Source: Bacillus renqingensis
GTDB lineage: Bacteria > Bacillota > Bacilli > Bacillales > Cytobacillaceae
Length of the DNA: 64,000 nt
Direction of reading: 5' to 3'
Assembly (NCBI RefSeq): GCF_016464375.1
Contig: NZ_JADDIU010000005.1
Location: 155,767-219,766, forward strand
Part shown: in pieces, positions 30,911-39,320 of the stretch
How the letters are laid out: each line of letters begins with the position of its first letter
Position numbering within the stretch: position 1 is the stretch's first letter
Position numbers and translations under genes: made by a program
Notes under the pieces: generated by a model
What the model saw: the letters and a program-made list of their open reading frames with translations, nothing else
Databases searched by the model: none
What the model was told of the DNA's origin: nothing

Positions 30911-31000
30911 AACCTATATCTGATAGATTTTTTTAAATTTACTAGTTTAAGATTCTGGCATTTTGTCCACAATGATGATAGCGAAGGGACGGTGCCAAAA

Positions 31001-32002
31001 ATGAGGAGAAAACAATTAGTTTGGGCGTATTTATGTGTATTATCGTTAGCCACGGTGCTAAATTTATATATACCGAAAACAGAAGCGGTTGCGAAGGAAT
31101 CGATTGTCATTCCGGGGGAAGCGATTCGGCTCAGGATTCTCGCAAATAGTGACTTTGAAGAGGATCAACAAATCAAACGCAAAGTCCGCGATGCGGTGAA
31201 TGCCAAAGTGGAACTTTGGGTCAAGGACCTAACCTCAATGGAAAAAGCGAAGAAGGTCATCCATACAAAGCTGCCGGAGATTCAAGCGATAGCGGAAAAG
31301 ACCGTTCAGGAACAAGGGTCGAATCAATCGGTAAAAGTCGAGTTTCGTAAGGTTCAGTTTCCAACAAAACTTTATGGTCAATTTCTTTACCCAGCCGGAA
31401 AATATCAGGCGATCTTAATCACCTTGGGCAGCGGCGAAGGGGCCAATTGGTGGTGCGTGCTTTACCCACCATTATGCTTTCTTGATTTTTCAAATGGTGT
31501 CGCCGTGACTAGTGACGGTTTTGACGAGAAGAAAACGGCAGCCTCCAAGACAGGAGCAGCGGATGGAAAAACAAAAACCGCTAAAGACGATACGATTGAA
31601 AATCAGACGGAAAAAGAGGAAGCGGCAAACTCTAAAGAAATTCGTAAAGAGAAGGAGCATCAGCATCCTACAAAGCCACCCGTGAAAGAAGATAAAAAGG
31701 AAGAGTCTGTGGAAGAAGCGAAGTCTGAACATATGAACAAAGAAAAAGTGAGTAAAGCCGAACCTGCGAAAAAGGAAGAAGCGAAGGCTGAACCTGTGAA
31801 AAAAGCAAAGGCGAATAAAGCTGAACCTGTGAAAGATGAAAAACCTGAAAGTTCCAAACCTGTGAAAAAAATAAAGTCGGAAGAGGATACATCCGATCCT
31901 AAAGGCAAGACATCTAAAAAAACACCTGTCTACACAACGGAAGATGAACAGCCAGTGAAAGTGAAATTTTTCGTTGCGGAGTTGTGGGAAAAGCTTTTTT
32001 AA
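31001..32002 (+). CDS. spoIIR: Stage II sporulation protein R with expanded Lys/Glu-rich insert
   Basis: Forespore-secreted signal that triggers SpoIIGA to process pro-sigma-E in the mother cell. The secretion signal (about 1-28) is followed by the SpoIIR domain: GEAIRLRILANSDFEEDQQIKRKVRDAV and GANWWCVLYPPLCFLDFSNG (about 147-166). The C-terminal VKVKFFVAELWEKLF is conserved. Between them lie about 150 low-complexity residues rich in Lys, Glu and Ala with repeated KAEP(V/A)KK units, making 333 residues against about 224 in B. subtilis. ATG 31001 has AAGGGA upstream; GTG 30992 is too close. Confidence 0.9.
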   Translation: MRRKQLVWAYLCVLSLATVLNLYIPKTEAVAKESIVIPGEAIRLRILANSDFEEDQQIKRKVRDAVNAKVELWVKDLTSMEKAKKVIHTKLPEIQAIAEKTVQEQGSNQSVKVEFRKVQFPTKLYGQFLYPAGKYQAILITLGSGEGANWWCVLYPPLCFLDFSNGVAVTSDGFDEKKTAASKTGAADGKTKTAKDDTIENQTEKEEAANSKEIRKEKEHQHPTKPPVKEDKKEESVEEAKSEHMNKEKVSKAEPAKKEEAKAEPVKKAKANKAEPVKDEKPESSKPVKKIKSEEDTSDPKGKTSKKTPVYTTEDEQPVKVKFFVAELWEKLF

Positions 32003-32009
32003 ATAAACG

Positions 32010-32038
32010 ACCAGTCCTTTTAGGAGGGCTGGTTTTTT
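32010..32038 (+). terminator. Terminator after spoIIR
   Basis: ACCAGTCCT-loop-AGGAGGGCTGGT with six T residues. Confidence 0.8.
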
Positions 32039-32040
32039 GC

Positions 32041-32181
32041 TGGACAGGGGTAAAACTGCTTTTGGACGGGTAAATTCGCAAAATAGACGGGTAAAAACTT
32101 ATTTTGGGCGGATAAACTCAAAAAATAGACGGATAAAACTTCATTTCAGACGGATAAACTAGACGTTCAGACGGATAAAAT
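32041..32181 (+). repeat. 21-bp tandem array between spoIIR and ywlB
   Basis: Seven copies of GACGG(A/G)TAAA. Distances are 21, 21, 22, 21, 21 and 21 bp. The spacers between cores are not conserved. It begins directly after the spoIIR terminator. Confidence 0.88.
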
Positions 32182-32276
32182 GAGTCAATCGGCCAATCTG
32201 CCCGCCTATACTAGTTCTATTTCTTTTATTTTTTCCATATTGATAGAATAGAATGAAAAAAATGAGGTGGAAGAGG

Positions 32277-32723
32277 ATGCAGGCATTAATTCGGAGGGCA
32301 GAGACAATAGATCTGGAGCGATTGAAGGGATTTCTTAGCCGGGCGAACCTTGGGACGGATGGAATAACAATTGATACGATTGACTCATTTTTAGTACTAG
32401 AGGATGAGAACAACGAAATAAAGGGATCACTGGGGATGGAGGTTTTCCCAGGGCTCGGGCTGCTGCGTTCGCTAGTGGTGTCACCTGGACAAGCTGAACA
32501 GGAAATCATCGTCCTATTCGATCAAATGGTCCAGTTTGCAAAAGAAAAAGGGATCCACAGTTTATTTTTGGCAACCAAAAAATCCACGACAGTCAAGTTT
32601 TTTGAATTAATCGGCTTTCAACAGATCCGACAGGAGGATCTGCCAGCTGCATTTTACGACTCAGCCCACATTCAACATATTTTAAATGTGGATAACTCAC
32701 TATTTTTAAAGCTTTCCGTTTAA
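32277..32723 (+). CDS. ywlB: GNAT-type acetyltransferase (YwlB)
   Basis: Small acetyltransferase-fold protein, 148 residues, of unknown substrate. Features recalled from B. subtilis YwlB are present: IRRAETIDLERLKGFLSRANLGTDG, a GSLGMEVFPGLGLLRSLVVSPG core strand region and KKSTTVKFFELIGFQ. ATG 32277 is preceded by GAGGTGGAAGAG. The last codons include a perfect DnaA box (NVDN). Precedes ywlC as in B. subtilis. Confidence 0.88.
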   Translation: MQALIRRAETIDLERLKGFLSRANLGTDGITIDTIDSFLVLEDENNEIKGSLGMEVFPGLGLLRSLVVSPGQAEQEIIVLFDQMVQFAKEKGIHSLFLATKKSTTVKFFELIGFQQIRQEDLPAAFYDSAHIQHILNVDNSLFLKLSV

Positions 32724-32967
32724 ATTGTGGATATATCCCCAAAGTTATCCACTTTTCCGAAGAAGTTATACACAATTTGTGAATAAAACTTGTTTTTATG
32801 TCCGGCTTCTTTTATACTTTCAAACGTATTAAGTGAAAAATTTGTGTATAAGCGCCTTATTTCGCCAAATTTCGATAGAGGCCTCACAGACTATGAAGGT
32901 GGATAACCATGAACACAAAAGTTTGGAAAGTGGATAAATATGTGGATAAATTAGAGAGTAATCCACA
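32687..32967. promoter_or_regulatory. DnaA-box cluster in the ywlB-ywlC region
   Basis: Two perfect boxes on the minus strand (TGTGGATAA at 32687-32695 and 32941-32949). Seven or eight one-mismatch boxes lie at 32726, 32745, 32766, 32778, 32843, 32898, 32929 and 32959. The cluster spans the end of ywlB, the whole intergenic region and the first 20 codons of ywlC. The ywlC-ywlB region is one of the known DnaA-binding clusters of B. subtilis, so this looks conserved. Confidence 0.85.
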
Positions 32968-33958
32968 TATTGTGGATGCCGCACAATTTTTACGAGAAAA
33001 TGAAGTCGTCGCGCTGCCGACGGAGACCGTCTATGGGCTGGGTGGGAATGCCGAAAGTGACGCAGCCGTAGCCAAGATTTTTGCTGCGAAGGGCCGGCCG
33101 GGGGATAATCCATTAATTATCCACATTGCCGACAAATCGCAACTCGACCGTTTTGTTACGGAGGTACCGGCAAAGGCTGAAGCGTTAATAGCGGCATTTT
33201 GGCCAGGTCCGCTGACGATTATTTTTAAAATGAAACCAGGGGTTTTGTCGGAAAAAGCAACGGCAGGCCTTGATACCGTTGCCGTAAGGATGCCGGATCA
33301 TCCGGTTGCATTGGCGCTGTTCAAACAATCGGGGCTGCCGATTGCCGCACCAAGTGCCAACAGTTCAGGCAAACCGAGCCCGACAACCGCTGCTCACGTC
33401 ATGGATGACTTAAATGGGAAAATCGCCGCTGTGTTAGACGGCGGAGCCACAGGGGTGGGTGTCGAATCAACGGTGGTCGACTGCACCGAGGAAGTTCCGG
33501 TCATCTTAAGGCCAGGAGGAGTATCGCGAGAACAGCTTGAAGCCGCTATTGGTGAAGTTCTAGTGGACCCCGGCTTAACAAATGTCAAAGAGGCCACCCG
33601 TCCAAAGGCACCGGGAATGAAATACCGCCACTATGCCCCAAATGCCCCGCTTTATTTGGTGTCAGGCACCAGAGGATTTTTGCAAAGTTTAGTAGCGGAA
33701 AAACAGCGGGAAGGTTTGCGGGTCGGCGTGCTGACGACGGAGGAGTATCAGGATGAATTTACTGCTGATGTCGTGCTGGCCTGTGGTTCGCGCGCACAGC
33801 TGGAGACGGTTGCCGCCGCGCTTTATGATACACTAAGAAAGTTTAATCAAATGGAAGTTGAGATTATTTTTAGCGAAATCTTCCCGACCTCAGGCGTCGG
33901 GCTTGCAATCATGAACCGGCTGCAAAAAGCGGCTGGAAACAAGGTAATAACGGAGTAA
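32909..33958 (+). CDS. ywlC: Threonylcarbamoyl-AMP synthase (Sua5/YwlC)
   Basis: Makes threonylcarbamoyl-AMP for t6A37 modification of ANN-decoding tRNAs. The 349 residues are a YrdC domain (about 18-205: VVALPTETVYGLGGNA, KGRPGDNPLIIHI, PSANSSGKPSPT) plus a Sua5 C-terminal domain (about 235-349, starting PGMKYRHYAPNAPL). The gene's first codons repeat VDKYVDK because they are DnaA boxes. A 13-mer (GGTGTCAGGCACC, 33658-33670) is embedded as VSGT just after the HYAP motif. ATG 32909. Confidence 0.95.
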   Translation: MNTKVWKVDKYVDKLESNPHIVDAAQFLRENEVVALPTETVYGLGGNAESDAAVAKIFAAKGRPGDNPLIIHIADKSQLDRFVTEVPAKAEALIAAFWPGPLTIIFKMKPGVLSEKATAGLDTVAVRMPDHPVALALFKQSGLPIAAPSANSSGKPSPTTAAHVMDDLNGKIAAVLDGGATGVGVESTVVDCTEEVPVILRPGGVSREQLEAAIGEVLVDPGLTNVKEATRPKAPGMKYRHYAPNAPLYLVSGTRGFLQSLVAEKQREGLRVGVLTTEEYQDEFTADVVLACGSRAQLETVAAALYDTLRKFNQMEVEIIFSEIFPTSGVGLAIMNRLQKAAGNKVITE

Positions 33959-33960
33959 AC

Positions 33961-33998
33961 ACCGGCACCTCCTTAGAGGAGGGCTGGTATTTTTTTTA
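33961..33998 (+). terminator. Terminator after ywlC
   Basis: ACCGGCACCTCC-TTA-GAGGAGGGCTGGT followed by a long T-run. Confidence 0.88.
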
Positions 33999-34023
33999 GT
34001 ATCAGCAATTTATATCATTCGAC

Positions 34024-34145
34024 TTTGAGAAATGTCTAGCTCCACAAGGAAGGCTTCGGCAGCATCAGCATCGCACGAAGGAAAAGCGATAGCTTTTTCG
34101 AGGAGGCCATACGCCGCTAACCAGGGCGCTTGCGCTTTTCTTATT
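34024..34145 (+). repeat. Dispersed repeat of about 160 bp, rearranged copy 3
   Basis: The ends match copies 1 and 2 (TTGAGAAATGTCTAGCTCC and AGGCCATACGCCGCTAACCAGGGCGC...TTTTCTTATT). The middle is replaced by unrelated sequence with a GAAGGAAAAGCGATAGCTTTTTC hairpin-like stretch. The 34238-34429 remainder of the gap before mntP holds one imperfect hairpin (CCTTGG...CCAAGG, 34373-34410) directly before the ribosome site. Confidence 0.75.
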
Positions 34146-34157
34146 TGGATTTTGGAT

Positions 34158-34237
34158 TCGCGGATAAGTAGGGAAGGTTCGCGGATATATGGGTTGAATT
34201 CGCGGATAACCTCTTAAAATCCGCGGATAACTTTTAT
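34158..34237 (+). repeat. 21-bp tandem array between ywlC and mntP
   Basis: Four copies of TTCGCGGATAAC-like core, at exact 21-bp spacing (CGCGG at 34159, 34180, 34201 and 34222). The core matches the other 21-bp arrays in this window. Confidence 0.85.
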
Positions 34238-34429
34238 AAGAGAATTAAAACTCATCAACTTACATACCTGCTGCTGCGAAAAAACTTTTTTAATGAGGGA
34301 GACTCTTCCAGTAAAAAAAGCCGCCTGCGAAGCCCTGAACTACCACCAATTTTTCCGTACGACTTCTAAAATCCTTGGGACACGCATAGGTTGAAATAGT
34401 TAGTCCAAGGGGGCAAGGAGCGTTAACAA

Positions 34430-34987
34430 ATGACAGAAGTGGTAGGCGATATCGTAACATTAGTCATAATGGCAGCGGCACTTGGAATGGATGCCTTTTC
34501 GGTCGGACTCGGCATGGGAATGTATAATTTGCGGCTGCGGAAAATCTTCGAAATTGGCATCATGATTGGCGTATTCCATGTATTCATGCCACTGATAGGG
34601 ATACTTGCCGGAAAATTATTATCGGAAAAATTTGGCGCCCTTGCATCATGGATCGGGGGGCTGCTGTTAATCATATTAGGGGCCCAAATGATTTGGTCGA
34701 GCTTGAAAAAGGAAGCCGAAAGCATTATTACTCCGGTGGGCTTTGGCATCTTGTTATTTGCTTTAAGCGTCAGCCTCGATAGTTTCTCTGTCGGGCTAAC
34801 ATTGGGGATTTACGGAGCTAAAACAGTGATGGTCATTTTATGCTTCGGTATTGTGGCTACAGTACAAACGTGGGCAGGCTTATTGTTAGGGAAAAAAGTA
34901 AGAGGCTGGCTCGGGACGTATAGCGAAGCACTTGGCGGGGCCATCTTGCTGGCATTTGGAATGAAACTGCTCGGCGTATTTTTTTAG
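34430..34987 (+). CDS. mntP: Manganese efflux pump MntP (YwlD)
   Basis: Exports Mn2+ across the membrane. The 185 residues form six hydrophobic helices as two related halves, each with an acidic intramembrane motif: AAALGMDAFSVGLGMGM (about 12-28) and ALSVSLDSFSVGLTLGI (about 110-126). The conserved Asp residues are the expected metal ligands. ATG 34430 has AAGGAG upstream. I looked for a yybP-ykoY manganese riboswitch in the leader and found no convincing one. Confidence 0.93.
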   Translation: MTEVVGDIVTLVIMAAALGMDAFSVGLGMGMYNLRLRKIFEIGIMIGVFHVFMPLIGILAGKLLSEKFGALASWIGGLLLIILGAQMIWSSLKKEAESIITPVGFGILLFALSVSLDSFSVGLTLGIYGAKTVMVILCFGIVATVQTWAGLLLGKKVRGWLGTYSEALGGAILLAFGMKLLGVFF

Positions 34988-35077
34988 ATGAATGACCATG
35001 ACCGACTGAGATTTTTTTAAAAGACAAACAATATGGTAAAATGAAAGAAACAGCATAACGGAAAGGGAGAAGACCTC

Positions 35078-35518
35078 ATGCAGCGCATTTTGTTTGTCTG
35101 TACCGGAAATACTTGCAGAAGTCCAATGGCAGCGGCCATTTTAAAGGATAAGAAACTTGAAGGAATCGAAGTCAAGTCTGCGGGAATCTATGCCGAAAAC
35201 GGCAGCGATGCTTCTGCACATGCCAAGCAGGTGCTAGTTGACAACAACATTTCCTTTCAACATCGTTCACAGCCATTAACGGAGGCAGTGGTGGATTGGG
35301 CTGACCTCATTTTAACCATGACGGGCGCACATAAAGCCGCGATTCAGCAGCAATACCCGCGGGCGATTGAAAAGGTATTTACCTTGAAGGAATTTAGTGG
35401 TGAACCATTCCACCAGGATGTCTCTGACCCCTATGGCGGCAGCCTAAAGCGGTACGAGGAAACCTTTGAGGAGCTAAAGAGACTAATTGACAAGCTGATT
35501 GAAAAAATAAAGGCCTAA
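35078..35518 (+). CDS. ywlE: Protein-arginine phosphatase (YwlE)
   Basis: Low-molecular-weight phosphatase that removes phosphate from arginines placed by McsB, opposing Clp-targeting. The 146 residues start MQRILFVCTGNTCRSPMAAA: nucleophile C8, Arg14, and Thr12 in the P-loop, the residue that selects phosphoarginine over phosphotyrosine in this family. The general acid Asp is in SDPYGGSLKRYEET. ATG 35078 has GGAGAAGACC upstream. Confidence 0.93.
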   Translation: MQRILFVCTGNTCRSPMAAAILKDKKLEGIEVKSAGIYAENGSDASAHAKQVLVDNNISFQHRSQPLTEAVVDWADLILTMTGAHKAAIQQQYPRAIEKVFTLKEFSGEPFHQDVSDPYGGSLKRYEETFEELKRLIDKLIEKIKA

Positions 35519-35955
35519 GGCACGAAGAGATGGTTCAAAATGGACAAAAGCAAATACGAGATAATCAAAGCCCCTTCCTAAATAGGAGGTGGATAGTATC
35601 GCGTTGTAGAAATCTGTTGCAAATTTAGCCGATGCCTATGACCGTTACTATAGAAGTCCCACCGAAGTCAGACGCGAGCTTTTTGCCTCAATTAGGCAGT
35701 TCCATTTTACATGTTTTTTTGCCCTTTAACGAACTTGTATCCCCCGTCTGTAACCATTTCTGTATAATCATTACTTTTTAATACATAGCCTTGAGAAGAT
35801 TAAGTAATAAACCGTGATACCAGCTTAAGTCAGAAGAAGTTAAAAAGGCAGGCTTCTTATTGGTATCATTTGTGAAAATAGCGGCTTTCATTTTCCTTTA
35901 TATTTTTAGGCCAGTATGTCAAAATTAACTAGATAAGAATCAAGGAGGAATTAGC
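35519..35955. other. Non-coding gap between ywlE and rpiB with a long hairpin
   Basis: The 437 bp hold no credible gene. TGATACCA (35815-35822) pairs with TGGTATCA (35861-35868) and an inner AAGAAG/CTTCTT stem, forming a large imperfect hairpin without a T-run. A consensus-like ribosome site AGGAGGTGG at 35585 leads nowhere (no start codon follows). A TATAAT at about 35763 lacks a good -35. Confidence 0.45.
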
Positions 35956-36402
35956 ATGAGAGTGGCAATTGCATCTGACCATGGCGGGATTCATATACGC
36001 AAGGAAATCGCCAATTTATTGGACCAGCTAAAGATTGAATATGTTGATTTCGGTTGTAACTGTGAAACGTCGGTTGACTATCCTGACTATGCGCTGCCGG
36101 TTGCGGAAAAGGTCGCAAGCGGTGAATTTGACCGCGGGATCTTAATTTGTGGCACAGGCATCGGTATGAGCATCACGGCCAACAAAGTGAAGGGTATCCG
36201 CTGCGCTCTTTGTCATGATACGTTCAGCGCGAAGGCAACCCGGGCCCATAATGACAGTAACATTCTTGCTATGGGTGAGCGCGTCATCGGTCCTGGGCTG
36301 GCACGGGAGATTGCGAAAGTTTGGCTTACCGGGGAGTTTGAAGGAGGTCGTCACGCGAATCGGATCGGAAAGATTACAGAATACGAGGGTAAGCACCTGT
36401 AA
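35956..36402 (+). CDS. rpiB: Ribose-5-phosphate isomerase B
   Basis: Interconverts ribose 5-phosphate and ribulose 5-phosphate. The 148 residues begin MRVAIASDHGGIHIRKEI. The active-site Cys65 is in GILICGTGIGMSI and the DYPDYA and HNDSNILAMGERV motifs are present. ATG 35956 follows AAGGAGGAATTAGC. It is ywlF in B. subtilis. A terminator-like hairpin separates it from ywlG. Confidence 0.96.
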   Translation: MRVAIASDHGGIHIRKEIANLLDQLKIEYVDFGCNCETSVDYPDYALPVAEKVASGEFDRGILICGTGIGMSITANKVKGIRCALCHDTFSAKATRAHNDSNILAMGERVIGPGLAREIAKVWLTGEFEGGRHANRIGKITEYEGKHL

Positions 36403-36424
36403 CTCGAAAAGCGCCCATACCTTA

Positions 36425-36465
36425 AGGATCCCATTTGCTGACAAAGCGTGAAATGGGATTCTTTC
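36425..36465 (+). terminator. Terminator-like hairpin after rpiB
   Basis: GATCCCATTT-loop-AAATGGGATTC then CTTTC. The T-run is weak. Confidence 0.6.
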
Positions 36466-36493
36466 ATTATTTTTGAGAAGGAGACGACCGTGC

Positions 36494-37057
36494 ATGATTC
36501 ACGAATGGAAAAAACAACTGGACACGATAATAACAGAATTTAATGTACAAGCAGGACTAAAGCCCGGCGAACTTTTAGTCGTGGGCTGCAGTACAAGCGA
36601 GGTTGCCGGCGAGCGGATCGGCACGGCAGGCAGCTTTGAGGTCGCTGAAATGATTTTTCAAGGCTTGAAAAAACTTCAAGCGAAAACAGGGATCGAGCTA
36701 GCCTTTCAGTGCTGCGAACACTTGAACAGGGCGCTCGTCGTTGAACGGTCTGTTGCGCAGAAGCGGCAATTAGAGGAGGTTTCCGTCGTTCCTGTCCTTC
36801 ATGCAGGCGGAGCGATGGCAACACATGCGTTTAATAGCTTAGACGATGCGGCAGTTGTCGAATTTGTCAAGGCAGAAGCGGGGATTGACATCGGCCAGAC
36901 GTTAATCGGGATGCACTTAAGGCCTGTTGCTGTTCCTGTCAGGGTATCGCAGAAAACGGTCGGCAAAGCCTTGGTGACATTGGCAAAAACAAGACCTAAA
37001 CTAATTGGCGGTGCAAGAGCGGTTTATGAAAGAAAAGACGAAAATTATAAGTGTTAA
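36494..37057 (+). CDS. ywlG: Conserved protein YwlG (TIGR01440/DUF436 family)
   Basis: Function unknown. The 187 residues include [42 protein letters not shown], a GGAMATHAF segment, [22 protein letters not shown] and [13 protein letters not shown], all family signatures. ATG 36494 has AAGGAG upstream; the frame opens at 36473 but the extension is unsupported. Between rpiB and glyA as in B. subtilis. Confidence 0.9.
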   Translation: MIHEWKKQLDTIITEFNVQAGLKPGELLVVGCSTSEVAGERIGTAGSFEVAEMIFQGLKKLQAKTGIELAFQCCEHLNRALVVERSVAQKRQLEEVSVVPVLHAGGAMATHAFNSLDDAAVVEFVKAEAGIDIGQTLIGMHLRPVAVPVRVSQKTVGKALVTLAKTRPKLIGGARAVYERKDENYKC

Positions 37058-37064
37058 TGATTGT

Positions 37065-37170
37065 ATCGTTCGGTTATTGAAGTGAACCCTCCTGTTTAAA
37101 CATAAATGGCATTGATTTTTTTGTGAAAAACCGAAATCCAGTATATTTTAACAGTCATTCATGCTACAAT
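37065..37170 (+). promoter_or_regulatory. glyA promoter region with PurR-box-like sites
   Basis: A reverse PurBox (AATAACCGAACGAT on the minus strand, 37078-37065) fits the AWWWCCGAACWWT-type consensus well. A weaker forward box AAAAACCGAAATCC lies at 37126-37139. The extended -10 TGCTACAAT (TACAAT 37165-37170) follows. B. subtilis glyA is in the PurR regulon. The ~50-bp distance between boxes is wider than usual, so the pairing is uncertain. Confidence 0.5.
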
Positions 37171-37225
37171 AAAGAAGGAATTTTCACATAGTTTTGTTTT
37201 TTACATATTAAGGGGGATCGATATC

Positions 37226-38467
37226 ATGAAACATTTGTCTCAAGCGGACGTGCCTATTTTTCAAGCAATCCAACAGGAACTGGGTCGTCAACGTGAAAAA
37301 ATTGAACTCATTGCCTCAGAAAACTTCGTTAGTGAAGCGGTAATGGAGGCACAGGGGTCTGTTTTAACAAATAAATATGCAGAAGGCTATCCGGGACGCC
37401 GTTACTATGGCGGCTGTGAATATGTCGATATCGTCGAAAATTTGGCGCGTGACCGGGCAAAGGAAATTTTTGGGGCGGAATATGTAAACGTACAGCCGCA
37501 CTCCGGGGCGCAGGCGAATATGGCGGTTTATTTCACGATTCTTGAGCAGGGCGATACAGTGCTGGGGATGAATCTATCCCACGGCGGCCACTTAACACAC
37601 GGCAGCCCGGTCAACTTCAGCGGGATTCAATATCATTTCGTTGAATACGGTGTCGATGCGAAAACACACCGCATCGATTATGAGGATGTGTTAGCGAAAG
37701 CCCGGGAACATCAACCGAAGCTGATTGTGGCCGGAGCCAGCGCTTACCCTCGAGAAATTGACTTCGCGAAGTTCCGTGAGATTGCAGATGAAGTCGGCGC
37801 TTACTTAATGGTCGATATGGCACATATTGCCGGTCTTGTTGCCGCTGGTTTGCATCAAAACCCGGTACCTTACTCTGATTTTGTAACGACGACTACCCAT
37901 AAAACACTTCGCGGTCCGCGCGGCGGGATGATCCTATGCAAAGAGGAATTCGGCAAGAAGATTGATAAATCGATTTTTCCGGGAATTCAAGGCGGTCCTT
38001 TGATGCATGTCATTGCTGCAAAAGCGGTTGCTCTTGGCGAAGCATTGCAGGACAACTTTAAAGAATACGCTCGACAAATTATTGACAATGCCAAGCGTTT
38101 AGCGGAAAGTTTGCAACAGGAAGGCTTAACGCTCGTTTCCGGCGGCACGGACAACCACTTGCTGCTTGTCGATGTTTCAGCAATCGGCTTAACGGGTAAA
38201 GTGGCTGAGCATGTACTTGATGAAATCGGCATTACGGTGAATAAAAATACTATTCCATTTGACCCGCAAAGCCCCTTCGTTACTAGCGGCATCCGGATCG
38301 GAACAGCCGCCGTTACCTCGCGCGGCTTCGGTTTAGCGGAAATGGATGAAATCGCATCGATCATTGCCTTCACATTGAAAAACCATGAAGATGAAGCGAA
38401 ACTTGCAGAAGCACGTGAGCGCGTTACTGCGTTAACAGGGAAATTTACCCTTTATCCTGAATATTAA
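37226..38467 (+). CDS. glyA: Serine hydroxymethyltransferase
   Basis: PLP enzyme converting serine and tetrahydrofolate to glycine and methylenetetrahydrofolate. The 413 residues contain the PLP lysine in [14 protein letters not shown] (about 226), [35 protein letters not shown] and [18 protein letters not shown] 37226 follows AAGGGGGATCGATATC. Own upstream control region and strong terminator. Confidence 0.97.
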   Translation: MKHLSQADVPIFQAIQQELGRQREKIELIASENFVSEAVMEAQGSVLTNKYAEGYPGRRYYGGCEYVDIVENLARDRAKEIFGAEYVNVQPHSGAQANMAVYFTILEQGDTVLGMNLSHGGHLTHGSPVNFSGIQYHFVEYGVDAKTHRIDYEDVLAKAREHQPKLIVAGASAYPREIDFAKFREIADEVGAYLMVDMAHIAGLVAAGLHQNPVPYSDFVTTTTHKTLRGPRGGMILCKEEFGKKIDKSIFPGIQGGPLMHVIAAKAVALGEALQDNFKEYARQIIDNAKRLAESLQQEGLTLVSGGTDNHLLLVDVSAIGLTGKVAEHVLDEIGITVNKNTIPFDPQSPFVTSGIRIGTAAVTSRGFGLAEMDEIASIIAFTLKNHEDEAKLAEARERVTALTGKFTLYPEY

Positions 38468-38473
38468 TTTGAC

Positions 38474-38506
38474 GAATCGGCCTAACGAAGTGGGCCGATT
38501 TTTTTA
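38474..38506 (+). terminator. Terminator after glyA
   Basis: AATCGGCC-loop-GGGCCGATT with a T-run. Confidence 0.88.
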
Positions 38507-38587
38507 ACGTCTTTGGTTGCTCATTCGCTTGTTTTTCTGTAAAATTAGTCGAAGTGTGAAAAAATTTAATCAAAAGGGGCGATTATT

Positions 38588-39217
38588 GTGGCAAAGGTTT
38601 ACGTCTTCGACCATCCACTTATTCAGCACAAGCTTACGTACATACGGGACAAACATACCGGGACGAAAGAGTTTCGCGAGCTCGTTGACGAGGTGGCAAC
38701 ATTGATGGCGTTTGAAATCACAAGGGATATGCCGCTTGAAGATATCGAGATTGAAACACCGGTTTGCAAGGCAAAGTCAAAGGTTCTGTCCGGGAAAAAG
38801 ATGGGCTTGGTGCCGATTTTGCGGGCAGGGATTGGAATGGTCGATGGGGTGTTAAAGCTGATTCCGGCTGCCAAGGTGGGTCATGTTGGCCTATATCGTG
38901 ACCCGGAAACATTGAAGCCTGTGGAATATTACGTGAAGCTGCCAAATGACGTAGAAGAGCGCGACTTCATCGTCGTCGACCCAATGCTGGCAACAGGCGG
39001 TTCCGCCATCGATGCGATTCACGCCTTGAAAAAGCGCGGCGCCAAAAATATTAAATTTATGTGCTTGATTGCTGCTCCGGAAGGCGTTGAGGCTGTGAAG
39101 GCGGAGCATCCTGACGTTGACATTTACATCGCCGCATTGGACGAGAAGCTGGATGACCATGGCTACATCGTACCAGGACTTGGCGACGCAGGTGACCGGT
39201 TGTTTGGAACAAAATAA
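38588..39217 (+). CDS. upp: Uracil phosphoribosyltransferase
   Basis: Salvages uracil to UMP with PRPP. The 209 residues include the PRPP loop [16 protein letters not shown] (about 128-143), the flexible arm region [14 protein letters not shown] and the uracil site [13 protein letters not shown] near the C-terminus. GTG 38588 has AAAGGGGCG upstream. Precedes the atp operon as in B. subtilis, but here a tandem array and a protease gene intervene. Confidence 0.96.
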   Translation: MAKVYVFDHPLIQHKLTYIRDKHTGTKEFRELVDEVATLMAFEITRDMPLEDIEIETPVCKAKSKVLSGKKMGLVPILRAGIGMVDGVLKLIPAAKVGHVGLYRDPETLKPVEYYVKLPNDVEERDFIVVDPMLATGGSAIDAIHALKKRGAKNIKFMCLIAAPEGVEAVKAEHPDVDIYIAALDEKLDDHGYIVPGLGDAGDRLFGTK

Positions 39218-39235
39218 TGGATAGGTGTAACCTTT

Positions 39236-39263
39236 TAGCCAGACCTTAGTGCCTGGCTTTTTG
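39236..39263 (+). terminator. Terminator after upp
   Basis: AGCCAG-loop-CCTGGCTTTTT. Confidence 0.7.
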
Positions 39264-39320
39264 GCGTTTGTTTTTGTGTGGAGGATTCATGTGTCGGCAT
39301 TGCCCGTTACAGCAACATCC

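Noticed and set aside
34238..34429. A yybP-ykoY manganese riboswitch in the mntP leader.
   Set aside because: The conserved core segments could not be found; only one imperfect hairpin before the ribosome site is visible.
35585..35720. A ghost gene after the AGGAGGTGG sequence between ywlE and rpiB, with a frame reading ADAYDRYYRSPTEVRRELF.
   Set aside because: No start codon follows at usable distance, a stop lies at once in frame, and the open stretch is under 40 codons.
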